Assembly: GCF_000069225.1 (NCBI RefSeq)
Contig: NC_010407.1
Location: forward strand, 1,178,001-1,242,000
Direction: 5' to 3'
DNA length: 64,000 nucleotides
Source: Clavibacter sepedonicus
Lineage (GTDB): Bacteria > Actinomycetota > Actinomycetes > Actinomycetales > Microbacteriaceae
The notes beneath the pieces were generated by a model that ran no database searches, was not told where the DNA came from, and was given only the letters and a program-made list of their open reading frames with translations. The translations under genes and the position numbers were made by a program. Every line of letters starts with the position of its first letter. Position 1 is the first letter of the stretch. Of this stretch, positions 1-7,704 are shown in pieces.

Positions 1-339
1 CTGGACGACTTCGCGTCGGACGTGGGCCCGCTCCTCGGCGGAACAGAGGACGCGGGGCTCATTCGGCACGGCCGCGAGGATCCGTTCCAGGCCGCCGATG
101 TGATCCGTGTGCGCGTGCGTGATGAGGACGGCCTCGAGGTCTCCCGCGCCGGTGCGTGCCGTGATCTCCGCGAGGCTGGCGAGGACGGCGTCCGCGTCGC
201 GCGGGTATCCCGCATCCACCAGGGTCATCGCCGAACCCTCCGTGAGGATCGTCCAGTTGACATGAGCTCCGCGGACGAGGAACACGCCGGCTTCGGCATC
301 GATGATCGTGTACGCATCCTCCCTGCGGGTTCCGAGCAT
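1..339 (-). CDS. MBL-fold metallo-hydrolase, C-terminus outside window
   Basis: Only the first 113 codons lie in the window, so the gene runs off the left edge. The metallo-beta-lactamase zinc motif HAHTDH is at residues 75-80, preceded by the usual beta-sheet pattern ending in TLVDAGYP (about 39-46). The family hydrolyses esters, thioesters or phosphodiesters with two active-site metals; the substrate cannot be told from this part. The ATG at 339 was chosen because GGAGA lies 8-12 nt upstream. No gene is evident between it and position 548. Confidence 0.85.
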   Translation of the reverse strand, partial: MLGTRREDAYTIIDAEAGVFLVRGAHVNWTILTEGSAMTLVDAGYPRDADAVLASLAEITARTGAGDLEAVLITHAHTDHIGGLERILAAVPNEPRVLCSAEERAHVRREVVQ

Positions 340-548
340 GAGCGTGTCTCCATCCGATCCGGTGCGCGGGGCGGGCCGTGCGAGGTGGCGAGCCGCAGCA
401 CGAGCGCACCGCGGCGGGACATCACACGGTAACGCGTGCGCGCAACCCCCCGCGGCACGATCGAACAGGCTCGTATCCGGAGCACGGGGCTTCTCCTGCG
501 CCGCGTCGTCGTGCGCAGGCTCGGATATCCCGACCCCGCGGGTGCTGC

Positions 549-1430
549 CTATCCGGCGTCGGGCAGCCGCACCTCCACGAGCCCGGCGGTGACGCGCGTC
601 TCGAAGCGCGGCTGCGGCGCGGTGGCGGGGCCGTGGATCACCTCACCGCTCTTCAGGCTGAAGACGCTGTCGTGCCACGGGCAGGTGACGCACGCCTCGC
701 CCGTCTTCGGATCGGTGCCCAGCTCGCCCTCGTCGAGCGGCGCTGAGAGGTGGCTGCAGGTGTTGCTCAGCGCATCCACCGTCATGCCGTTGCGGCGGAC
801 GAGGAGCGGGAGGCCGGCGACGTCGCGCTTCGCGAGGCGGCCGTCGGGCAGCTCGGCGAGGTGGCCTAGCTCCTGCCAACCCGCGGGGAACCGGTGTGGC
901 ACGTCCTCGGCGTGGTTGGCGCCCGCCGCCTGGCGGTAGGCGAGGTGGCCGCCGAGGAAGCCGCCCGCCGAGACGAGGCCGAGACCCGCGAGCCCGAGGA
1001 CCTTGCCGCTGGTGTGCTTGCCGCGGGTGCGCTGGATCCAGGAGAGGCCGTAGAGGCCCGTCGCGAGCGCGTTGGCCGCGGAGTGCACGATGCCGACGCG
1101 CATCTGCTGCTCGTGCAGCTGCGACCAGTCGGCATAGCCGGAGACGATGGAGGGCGCTGCGCTCAGCACGCCGACGCCGACCAGCGCCCTGCTGGCCTTG
1201 TCGTTGCCGGGCAGGAAGTCCAGTACCGCCGAGGAGACCCACGCACCGGTGGGGATCAGGACGGCGACCGGGTGCAGCGGGTGGCCGAACGGCACGCCGT
1301 GCAGCAGGTCGGCCAGCGCCCGCGGCTTGAGCAGCGCGGTGACGACGCCCTTCACGCGATCCACGATCGGATCCAGCGCCTTCGCGTCCTCGATCCTCGC
1401 GATGGCCGCGACGAGCTTCAGCTCCCTCAT
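549..1430 (-). CDS. Rieske 2Fe-2S protein with DUF2231 membrane domain
   Basis: A 293-residue protein. Residues about 45-165 form a hydrophobic DUF2231-type module with several membrane segments and a GHPLHP-like motif (49-54). The C-terminal half is a Rieske domain whose cluster ligands are C225-x-H227 and C250-x2-H253. This suggests a membrane-anchored redox protein; the partner is unknown. AGGAG sits 8 nt before the ATG and fixes the start. It lies 103 nt downstream of the next gene on the same strand and may share its transcript. Confidence 0.88.
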   Translation of the reverse strand: MRELKLVAAIARIEDAKALDPIVDRVKGVVTALLKPRALADLLHGVPFGHPLHPVAVLIPTGAWVSSAVLDFLPGNDKASRALVGVGVLSAAPSIVSGYADWSQLHEQQMRVGIVHSAANALATGLYGLSWIQRTRGKHTSGKVLGLAGLGLVSAGGFLGGHLAYRQAAGANHAEDVPHRFPAGWQELGHLAELPDGRLAKRDVAGLPLLVRRNGMTVDALSNTCSHLSAPLDEGELGTDPKTGEACVTCPWHDSVFSLKSGEVIHGPATAPQPRFETRVTAGLVEVRLPDAG

Positions 1431-1533
1431 GGGATCTCCTGCCGGTTCCGGCGCCGCATTCGACGCTCTCCTCCCAGGCAACGCCTGCGCGACGCCCGCG
1501 ACAAGGGCGCGGGCGTCCCGGTGGAGGCGCGCG

Positions 1534-2265
1534 TCAGGCGTCGGGGTCGTGCGCGACGTGCCGGGAGGCGACCGGCCGGCCGTGCCGCGCGATCCGGTAG
1601 CCGGGGGAGCGGAGCCGACGCGTCCAGGGGTACGTGGTGTCGCCGGGCGGTGCGGCGAGCACGGGATCCGCGCGCGTCGCCGTGTCGAGCGGCCCGGCGG
1701 AGTCGTGCGCCAGCTCGATCCGCGCGGCGACGTGCCAGAGCCCGCGCGGCGTCGCGTGCACGAGGCGCATGCGCACCGGCCGCGTCGCGAGCGCGCGCCC
1801 GAGGTCGTCGGCACCGGCCGGCAGCGGCGGATCCGCGTCCACCAGCACGCCGAGCAGCACCGGCCCCGCGGATCCGCGGTACGGCATGAGCGTCGACAGG
1901 CACGCGCCCGAGACGGACCGATGCGGCGCGAGCAGGAAGCGCCCGGCAGGCGAGAGACCGGTGGATGCGAGCAGCACGTCGACCGTGGTCCCGCCGCTGT
2001 CCGGGATCCGCAGCGCCAGCCCGAGCACGTCCGGCAGCGCCGCGGGGAGGCCGCCACCGCGCGAGAAGCGGGCGTCGACTTCGAGTGGCGCGTCGAGCCC
2101 GTCGAGCCCCGCGAGCCCGGAGGCGGCGCGGCCGGCGACGGGCGTCAGCGTCCCGGCGAGGGCGACGCCGTGCGGATGCAGGGGTCGCGGGCGTCGAGCG
2201 AGGCGGACGGCGGAGACGAGCCCCGCGAGGACGTTCCCGCCGATGCGGGCCGGGGTGCCGGACAT
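1534..2265 (-). CDS. Conserved hypothetical protein, possibly catalase-fold
   Basis: A 243-residue protein that I do not recognise with certainty. It has LHPHGVALAGTL near residue 29 and RFSRGGGLPAALPDVLGLAL near 66. The second stretch weakly resembles the RFSRGGG..D.RGFA pattern of heme-catalase-like folds, but no heme-binding Tyr motif is obvious, so no activity is claimed. The start codon is 6 nt after TAGGGT (2272-2277), which predicts a leaderless mRNA; the GGGAG next to the ATG is too close to act as a ribosome site. It is divergent from the interrupted MFS gene. Confidence 0.65.
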   Translation of the reverse strand: MSGTPARIGGNVLAGLVSAVRLARRPRPLHPHGVALAGTLTPVAGRAASGLAGLDGLDAPLEVDARFSRGGGLPAALPDVLGLALRIPDSGGTTVDVLLASTGLSPAGRFLLAPHRSVSGACLSTLMPYRGSAGPVLLGVLVDADPPLPAGADDLGRALATRPVRMRLVHATPRGLWHVAARIELAHDSAGPLDTATRADPVLAAPPGDTTYPWTRRLRSPGYRIARHGRPVASRHVAHDPDA

Positions 2266-2271
2266 CTCCCG

Positions 2272-2277
2272 ACCCTA
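2272..2277 (-). promoter_or_regulatory. -10 hexamer TAGGGT, leaderless start at 2265
   Basis: TAGGGT is followed by 6 nt and then the ATG at 2265, placing the predicted transcription start at the start codon. Confidence 0.55.
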
Positions 2278-2346
2278 TTCCGCCTCCGCACGACCTGCCG
2301 CTGCCTCCACCTGTGGGCGACACCGGTCGAGCCTGCTCGCCGACCC

Positions 2347-2352
2347 TATCCT
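2347..2352 (+). promoter_or_regulatory. -10 hexamer TATCCT, leaderless start at 2360
   Basis: TATCCT is followed by 7 nt and the ATG of the MFS gene at 2360. No Shine-Dalgarno sequence precedes that ATG. Confidence 0.5.
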
Positions 2353-2359
2353 CGGTCGG

Positions 2360-3700
2360 ATGGCGACGAGGGGACCGGGGTCGAGCGCGTCCGTGGACGA
2401 TTCGGAGGCGGACGATCCGAACCGGACCTCCCCGCGCCCCGCCGCCTCGGGCGGGTGGTCGCGGCTCAGCGCGTCCCGCGGCTTCCTCCTGCTCTGGGGC
2501 GCGCAGTCGGTCTCCACGCTCGGTGCGAGTTCGGCGTCCTTCGTCCTCACCCTCGAGGTGTTCCGCGACACCGGCAGCGCCGTCGCCCTCGCGGTGCTCA
2601 CTGTCATGTCCTCGGCGGGCAACATCTACCTCGCCCCGCTCGCGGGCGCGTTCGCCGACCGCATCGGGCACCGCCGGGCCGCGATCCTCGCCAACGTGGT
2701 GCTCGCGACCGCCTCGGCCGTCATGGCGACGGTGTCGCTGATCGGCCCCGGGCGCCTCCTCGGGCTCGTGTACCCGCTCGTGCTGGTCTCCGCCATCGCG
2801 GCGAGCATGCTCACGCTGACCCTCACGGCCAGCATCCGGCGCATGAGGCAGGACGCGGATCTGACCCGCATCAACGGCGTCACGACGCTCCTGCAGCGCG
2901 CGCCCGTCATCGTCGCCCCCGTCGTGGGCGCCGCGTTGTACGCCACCGTCGCCCCGGCGTACGTGTACGTGGTGGACGGGCTCACGTCGCTCGGCTGCGT
3001 CGCGGCGCTCCTCGTCGTCCGGTGGGATGCGCCGCCCCTCGCCGGGCCCCGGCGTGCCAACCCGTTCCCCGGGGCGCGCGACGGCCTCGCCTGGATCCTC
3101 CGCCACCGGGGCATCCGCGAGATGCAGATCGGCTTCGCGGGGCTCAACCTCTTCAACGGGCTGGGTGTCACGGCCACGACCGCGTACGTGATCCTGCTCG
3201 CCGACCGCCGGTGGGGATCCGCGTCGGGGCTCGCCGCCTACAACGTGAGCGCCGCGGTCGGGCTCGTCGCGGGGGCCGCCCTGGCCGGGTGACGCGGCGA
3301 CAGGATCCCGCGCCTCGTCGCGATCACGGGCATGCCGCTCGTGCTGGGGCTCGTCGGCCGCGCGTCGCTCGGCGTCACGGACGTCCTCGCACTCGTCGTG
3401 GCAGCCGGGTTCGTGCGGAACGCGTCGATCCAGCTGCAGGGCGCGCCGCTCGCCGCCGTCTGGCAGGAGTCCGCGCCGCCGGCGCAGCAGGGCTCCATCC
3501 TCGGCGGCGCGCGCCTGCTCGGCCAAGGGCCCTACCCGTTGGCGGTCCTGGGGGGGGGGGGCGGCGGCCTCATCACGCTGCTGGCGCCGCTCGGACAGGA
3601 GGAGGCGATGCGGGTCATCCTCGTGGTCGCGGGGACGGGCGAGGCCCTGTGCGGGCTCGCCATGCTGTCGTCCCGGCACGTGCGCGCGCTCTTCTCCTGA
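2360..3700 (+). pseudogene. MFS transporter interrupted by in-frame TGA
   Basis: The reading frame codes for a 12-helix major facilitator transporter of about 446 residues. Residues 40-310 carry alternating membrane segments and a motif-A-like loop, GAFADRIGHRRAA. A TGA at 3290-3292 (codon 311) stops it, and the same frame continues open with typical MFS sequence (IPRLVAITGMPLVLG onward) to a TGA at 3698. One substitution (TGG or CGA to TGA) explains this. The 310-residue product would lack the last 4-5 helices. The second half also holds a 12-G run. Natural inactivation is favoured over stop-codon readthrough, but a base-call error is possible. Confidence 0.75.
3550..3561 (+). repeat. Homopolymer run of 12 G in MFS pseudogene
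   Basis: Twelve consecutive G read in frame as part of six Gly codons. Gain or loss of one base would shift the frame, so the tract is a slippage site and also a typical place for a sequencing length error. Confidence 0.9.
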
Positions 3701-3750
3701 TCCGCGCCGACGGCGTCGGACCGTCGAGGCGGTCGCCCGCGACGACGGAG

Positions 3751-3776
3751 GGCCGGAGGGGTGATCCCCTCCGGCC
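3751..3776. terminator. Bidirectional hairpin terminator, MFS / SDR
   Basis: Perfect 11-bp inverted repeat (GGCCGGAGGGG / CCCCTCCGGCC) with a TGAT loop, between the convergent MFS pseudogene and the SDR gene. There is no long T tract, as is usual in high-GC actinobacteria. Confidence 0.75.
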
Positions 3777-3816
3777 TTCGTGCGCTCGCGTCCGGCGGCC
3801 GCCGGACGCCGCTCCG

Positions 3817-4713
3817 CTACGGCGTCGGCATGCCGCCGTTGACGTTCAGCGTCTCGCCTATGACGTAGCTCGACTCGTTGGAGGCGAGGAACACGTAGGC
3901 GGGCGCGAGCTCCGCGGGCTGGCCGGCGCGGCCGAGGGGGGTGTCCTCGCCGAACTCGGGCAGTGCGTCCTCGGGCTGGCCGCCCGCGGTCTGCAGCGGC
4001 GTCCAGATCGGGCCGGGCGCGACGACGTTCACGCGGATCCCCTTGGGCGCCAGCTGGCCGGCGAGGCCCTTCGAGAACGCGTTGATGGAGGCCTTGGTCG
4101 TGGCGTAGTGCACGAGGTTCGGCGACGGCGCGTAGGCCTGGATCGACGACGTGTTGATGATCGACGAGCCGGGCTTGAGGTGCGGCAGGGCGGCCTTCGT
4201 GATCCAGAACATCGCGTAGACGTTGGTCTTGAAGGTCAGGTCGAACTCCTCGTCCGAGATGTCCTCGAGCGCGTCGACGTTCTGCTGCTTGCCCGCGTTG
4301 TTGACGAGGATGTCGAGTCCGCCGAGGCCCTCGACCGCCTTCGCGACGAGCTCGCGGCTGAACTCCGCGGTCGAGATGTCGCCGGGGATCGCGACGGCCT
4401 TCCGGCCGGCCTCCTCGATGAGGGCGACGACCTTCTTCGCGTCCTCCTCCTCCTCGGGCAGGTAGGAGAGCGCGACGTCCGCGCCCTCGCGGGCGTAGGC
4501 GATGGCGACGGCCGCGCCGATGCCGGAGTCGGCGCCGGTGATGAGGGCCTTGCGTCCCTCGAGGCGGTTGGATCCGCGGTAGGTCTTCTCGCTGCGGTCC
4601 GCGGTCTCGTCCAGGTCGGCGTCGAGGCCGGGACCGTCCTGCTGCTGCGCGGTCGGGTCGATGCCCGCGTACATCTTGGTCGGGTCCTGGAACGTGTACT
4701 GGTCGGTGCTCAT
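3817..4713 (-). CDS. SDR family oxidoreductase, general-stress type
   Basis: A 298-residue short-chain dehydrogenase. The Rossmann motif TGADSGIG is at 59-66, NNAG at 138-141 and the catalytic pair Y203/K207 in YATTK. The roughly 50-residue N-terminal extension (QYTFQDPTKMY...) is typical of the YhdF/YgfF-like subgroup often seen among stress proteins; the substrate is unknown. AGGAG is 4-5 nt before the ATG. It lies downstream of a run of small acidic-protein genes on the same strand and ends at the shared hairpin 3751-3776. Confidence 0.9.
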   Translation of the reverse strand: MSTDQYTFQDPTKMYAGIDPTAQQQDGPGLDADLDETADRSEKTYRGSNRLEGRKALITGADSGIGAAVAIAYAREGADVALSYLPEEEEDAKKVVALIEEAGRKAVAIPGDISTAEFSRELVAKAVEGLGGLDILVNNAGKQQNVDALEDISDEEFDLTFKTNVYAMFWITKAALPHLKPGSSIINTSSIQAYAPSPNLVHYATTKASINAFSKGLAGQLAPKGIRVNVVAPGPIWTPLQTAGGQPEDALPEFGEDTPLGRAGQPAELAPAYVFLASNESSYVIGETLNVNGGMPTP

Positions 4714-4759
4714 GTGTCTCCTGGTGCTGTGGTCGGCGTGCGGGAAATGGGGGAGTGGA

Positions 4760-5053
4760 TCAGGCGGGCGGGGTGTCGTCCAGGTCGATGTCCTGGCCGG
4801 CGAGCTCGTTGTCGGCGAGCACGGGCTCGGCCTCGCCGTCGACGCCGAGGGCGTCGGCGGTGGGCTCGGCGTCGGCGCCCATGACGGCGTCGTCGTCCGG
4901 CTCCTCGACGGGCTCGTCGGTGTCGGGCAGCACGGTCTCGCCGGCGACCGCGTCGTTGGTCACGGTCTCGTTCGCGAGGGCCTCGGTGTCGAGGGCGGTG
5001 TCATCCCCCGTGGAGTCGTCCGACGGGGTGATGGTGGCGTCGGTCACGGTCAC
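4760..5053 (-). CDS. Small acidic low-complexity protein
   Basis: A 97-residue protein made almost only of Asp, Glu, Ala, Thr, Val and Pro, with no Cys, Trp or Tyr and no membrane segment. It is probably disordered and strongly acidic. It starts with GTG, which overlaps the TGA of the preceding gene by 4 nt (GTGA at 5050-5053), so translation is likely coupled. I recognise no family; composition matches the neighbouring small proteins. Confidence 0.7.
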   Translation of the reverse strand: MTVTDATITPSDDSTGDDTALDTEALANETVTNDAVAGETVLPDTDEPVEEPDDDAVMGADAEPTADALGVDGEAEPVLADNELAGQDIDLDDTPPA

Positions 5054-5334
5054 TCACCGGCCTCGGGCTTGGGGTGGCCGGGGATCGAGTCGCCGCTGAG
5101 GTTGAGCTCGGCGGGATCCACGTCGATCTCGCCCACGTCGTCGGGGCCTCCCGATCCGGGGAGCACCTGCACGTCGTCCGCGGCGGCGGGGACGTCGTCG
5201 GAGACGCCCTCGCTCTCGGTGATCTGCTGCTCCTGCTTGACGCGCGTGTCGTCCTCGCTGGGAGAGATGAAGTCCTTGTCCTGGTTGGTGTCTGAGGTGT
5301 CCGCGGGCTGGAGGCGCGGGTCGTCGGTGTCCAT
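5050..5334 (-). CDS. Small acidic low-complexity protein
   Basis: A 94-residue acidic, probably disordered protein (MDTDDPRLQPADTSDTNQ...). An upstream TTG at 5385 would extend the frame, but the ATG at 5334 lies exactly 7 nt after TAGCGT (5342-5347), which predicts a leaderless mRNA and makes the longer version unlikely. It is the first gene of a coupled pair with the 97-residue protein. Function unknown. Confidence 0.7.
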   Translation of the reverse strand: MDTDDPRLQPADTSDTNQDKDFISPSEDDTRVKQEQQITESEGVSDDVPAAADDVQVLPGSGGPDDVGEIDVDPAELNLSGDSIPGHPKPEAGE

Positions 5335-5341
5335 GCGTCCG

Positions 5342-5347
5342 ACGCTA
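5342..5347 (-). promoter_or_regulatory. -10 hexamer TAGCGT, leaderless start at 5334
   Basis: TAGCGT, then 7 nt, then the ATG at 5334; this decides between the ATG and the upstream TTG. Confidence 0.5.
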
Positions 5348-5436
5348 CGCTCGGCCTCCAGCAGCGTGTGGCGGCGTTCAGGCAACGCGCATGTGCAGTG
5401 CCCGGAGCCCGTCGTGACGGCGCCTCCCGGGGTGGA

Positions 5437-5592
5437 TCACTGGTCGTCGGGACCCTCGCCGAACGGGTCGGGGGTGTCCTCGCGCGCATCCTCCTCGGCG
5501 GCCTCCGCCTCCTCCGCGACCGAGTCGGCGTCGATGGGCGCGGGCTCGGCGAGCGGGTGACGCGGGGCGTCGGGGATGTGGGGATCCGTCAC
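5437..5592 (-). CDS. Very small acidic protein (51 aa)
   Basis: A 51-residue ORF beginning GTG-ACG-GAT and ending at the TGA at 5437-5439. It reads MTDPHIPDAPRHPLAEPAPI and then mostly Asp, Glu and Ala (EEAEAAEEDAREDTPDPFGE). It starts 1 nt after the stop of the upstream gene in the same direction, which argues for a translationally linked real gene although it is short. The composition matches its neighbours. Function unknown. Confidence 0.6.
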   Translation of the reverse strand: MTDPHIPDAPRHPLAEPAPIDADSVAEEAEAAEEDAREDTPDPFGEGPDDQ

Positions 5593-5593
5593 G

Positions 5594-5905
5594 TCAGCGG
5601 CCCTCGGGGTCGACGTGCCCGGATGCGTCGTCGGCGGGCGCGCTCATGTGGGAGTCGGACGCGGTGACCGCGCGGTTGTCGGGGACCGCCGGGTAGGCGG
5701 CGCTCGCGGGATCCGCGTCCTCGACCTCGGGGGTGTCCTCCTCCGCGTGCCCGTAGCCGGTGCCGTCGGGTGCGCGGACCGCGTCGCCGACGCCGGCGGG
5801 GGAGCCGTCGTCGCCGACCACGTCGTCCACGCTCACCAGCCCGTCAGGATCCCCGGGGCCGCGCCCGGTGCGGATGCCGTCTGCCTGCTCGTCGCGGTCG
5901 CTCAT
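5594..5905 (-). CDS. Small acidic low-complexity protein
   Basis: A 103-residue acidic, probably disordered protein (MSDRDEQADGIRTGRG...). The ATG at 5905 is 7 nt after TAGGGT (5913-5918), predicting leaderless transcription; a GTG at 5914 is possible but would overlap that hexamer. It is followed after 1 nt by the 51-residue gene. No recognised domain. Confidence 0.68.
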   Translation of the reverse strand: MSDRDEQADGIRTGRGPGDPDGLVSVDDVVGDDGSPAGVGDAVRAPDGTGYGHAEEDTPEVEDADPASAAYPAVPDNRAVTASDSHMSAPADDASGHVDPEGR

Positions 5906-5912
5906 GCTCCCC

Positions 5913-5918
5913 ACCCTA
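5913..5918 (-). promoter_or_regulatory. -10 hexamer TAGGGT, leaderless start at 5905
   Basis: TAGGGT, 7 nt, ATG at 5905. It drives the two small acidic genes leftward. Confidence 0.5.
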
Positions 5919-6042
5919 CGAGCGTCGGGACTGCGGGAGACGTGTGCTCGACGCCCCCGAATCGGGGTCGCGAGAATGCCTCGCGGAGGGTCCCCGCGAG
6001 TCGTCGTCGGCCGGGTTGCGTTCCCGGCCGAGCACCTTCATA

Positions 6043-6061
6043 TTAGGTGAGCCTTACCTAA
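6043..6061. promoter_or_regulatory. IdeR/DtxR iron box upstream of siderophore operon
   Basis: The 19-bp palindrome TTAGGTGAGCCTTACCTAA differs little from the DtxR/IdeR consensus (TTAGGTTAGSCTAACCTAA). It ends 56 nt before desA. In this family Fe2+-loaded repressor binds such a box, so the operon should be switched on when iron is short. Confidence 0.92.
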
Positions 6062-6117
6062 CCGCGCACGGTGCTCGTGACCCGGACACGGCTCCCCATC
6101 GAACCGACGAAGGACCC

Positions 6118-7704
6118 ATGACCCTCTCCCCGCACGCCGCCCACCCGTCCGATCCGACGCTCGACGACCCCCGCGAAGACCCGCTCACGGCCGAGGCGGA
6201 TCCCGCCGCCGAGCTCTTCTCCAACCGCTCCCTCGCCGGCTGGGACGCCGCCCTCCGGTCGGCCGCGGCTTACGTCCGCGCCGCCGCCCGCCGCGCCGAC
6301 GGGCCGTTCACCGGCATCACGCCCGACCGGCTCCGCGGATCCTTCGCCGGGCTCGACCTCGACCGCCCGCTCGGCGGCCTCGACGACGCCCTCGACGAGC
6401 TCGACGACCTGTACCTCCGCGACGCGGTGTGGTTCCACGACCCGTCGTACGTCGCGCACCTCAACTGCCCGATCCTCATCCCGGCCATCGCGGGCGAACT
6501 CATCCTCTCGAGCGTCAACACGTCGATGGACACCTGGGACCAGAGCGCGGGCGCGACCCTCATCGAGCGTGCCCTCATCGACTGGACCGCGGGCCGCGCC
6601 GGCCTCGGCGACGAAGCGGACGGCGTGTTCACGAGCGGCGGCAGCCAGTCGAACCTCCAGGCGCTGCTGCTCGCCCGCGACGAGGCGGCGGCCGTGCACG
6701 GACTCGCACCCGGCGACCGGCAGCGGATGCGCATCCTCGTCAGCGACGTCGGGCACTTCAGCGTCGAGAAGAGCTCGCGGATCCTCGGCCTCGCCCCCGA
6801 CGCGGTCGTCCGCGTGCCGAGCGACGACGCCAAGCGGATGCGGGTCGACGCCCTCGAGCGGGAGCTCGCGCGCTGCTACGCGGCGGGCCTCCTGCCCGTC
6901 GCCGTCGTGGCGACCGCCGGCACCACCGACTTCGGCAGCGTCGACCCGCTCCCCGCGATCGGGAACGTCTGCCGGCGCGAGGGGATCTGGCTCCACGTCG
7001 ACGCCGCGTACGGCGGCGGCCTGCTCACCTCGCTCCGGCACCGGCACCTGCTCGACGGCATCGAGCGCGCCGACTCGGTGACCGTCGACTACCACAAGAC
7101 CTTCTTCCAGCCCGTGAGCTCCAGCGCGCTGCTCGTGCGCGACGGCCGCACGCTCCGGCACGCGACGCTGCACGCCGACTACCTGAACCCGGCGGACCGC
7201 GCGCACGAGGAGATCCCGAACCAGGTCGACAAGTCGCTGCAGACCACGCGGCGCTTCGACGCGCTGAAGCTCTGGCTCACGTTGCGCACGGTGGGCGCCG
7301 ACGGGGTGGGGCGGATGCTCGACGACGTCATCGCGCTCGCCGACCGCACGTGGTCGGCGCTGCGGCGGGACCCGGCGCTCGAGGTGGTGGTGCGGCCCGA
7401 GATCAGCGCGCTCGTGTTCCGGTACGTGCCGGCGGGGGAGCGGGACGGATCCGCGGGGCCGGACGCGGGGGCGCGCTCCGACGCCGTCAACCGCGGCATC
7501 CGGCAGGCGATCCAGGACTCGGGCCGCGCGATGGTCGCCGCGACCCGCGTGGGCGGGCGCGCGCACCTCAAGCTGACGCTGCTCAACCCCGCGACCACCG
7601 ACGCGCACATCGCGGAGATCCTGCGGATGGTGGTGGCGGCGGGCGACGCGCTCGACGCCGGGCTGGGCTCGGATGCCCCTGCCGCCGCGGAGGCCGGCCG
7701 ATGA
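6118..7704 (+). CDS. desA: Siderophore lysine decarboxylase, PLP-dependent
   Basis: A 528-residue group II PLP decarboxylase. HVDAAYGG is at 293-300 and the Schiff-base Lys is K327 in DYHKTFFQP, followed by VSSSALLVRD as I know it from DesA. Expected reaction: L-lysine to cadaverine, the first step to desferrioxamine- or bisucaberin-type hydroxamate siderophores; 2,4-diaminobutyrate decarboxylase is the alternative within the family, but the next genes are Des-like. The ATG at 6118 follows GAAGGA. It is first in an operon under the IdeR box, and its TGA overlaps the desB start by 4 nt. Confidence 0.92.
   Translation: MTLSPHAAHPSDPTLDDPREDPLTAEADPAAELFSNRSLAGWDAALRSAAAYVRAAARRADGPFTGITPDRLRGSFAGLDLDRPLGGLDDALDELDDLYLRDAVWFHDPSYVAHLNCPILIPAIAGELILSSVNTSMDTWDQSAGATLIERALIDWTAGRAGLGDEADGVFTSGGSQSNLQALLLARDEAAAVHGLAPGDRQRMRILVSDVGHFSVEKSSRILGLAPDAVVRVPSDDAKRMRVDALERELARCYAAGLLPVAVVATAGTTDFGSVDPLPAIGNVCRREGIWLHVDAAYGGGLLTSLRHRHLLDGIERADSVTVDYHKTFFQPVSSSALLVRDGRTLRHATLHADYLNPADRAHEEIPNQVDKSLQTTRRFDALKLWLTLRTVGADGVGRMLDDVIALADRTWSALRRDPALEVVVRPEISALVFRYVPAGERDGSAGPDAGARSDAVNRGIRQAIQDSGRAMVAATRVGGRAHLKLTLLNPATTDAHIAEILRMVVAAGDALDAGLGSDAPAAAEAGR

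Noticed and set aside
5335..5385. Longer form of the 94-residue acidic protein starting at TTG 5385
   Set aside because: The extension has a different (basic) composition and spans the TAGCGT hexamer placed 7 nt before the ATG at 5334.
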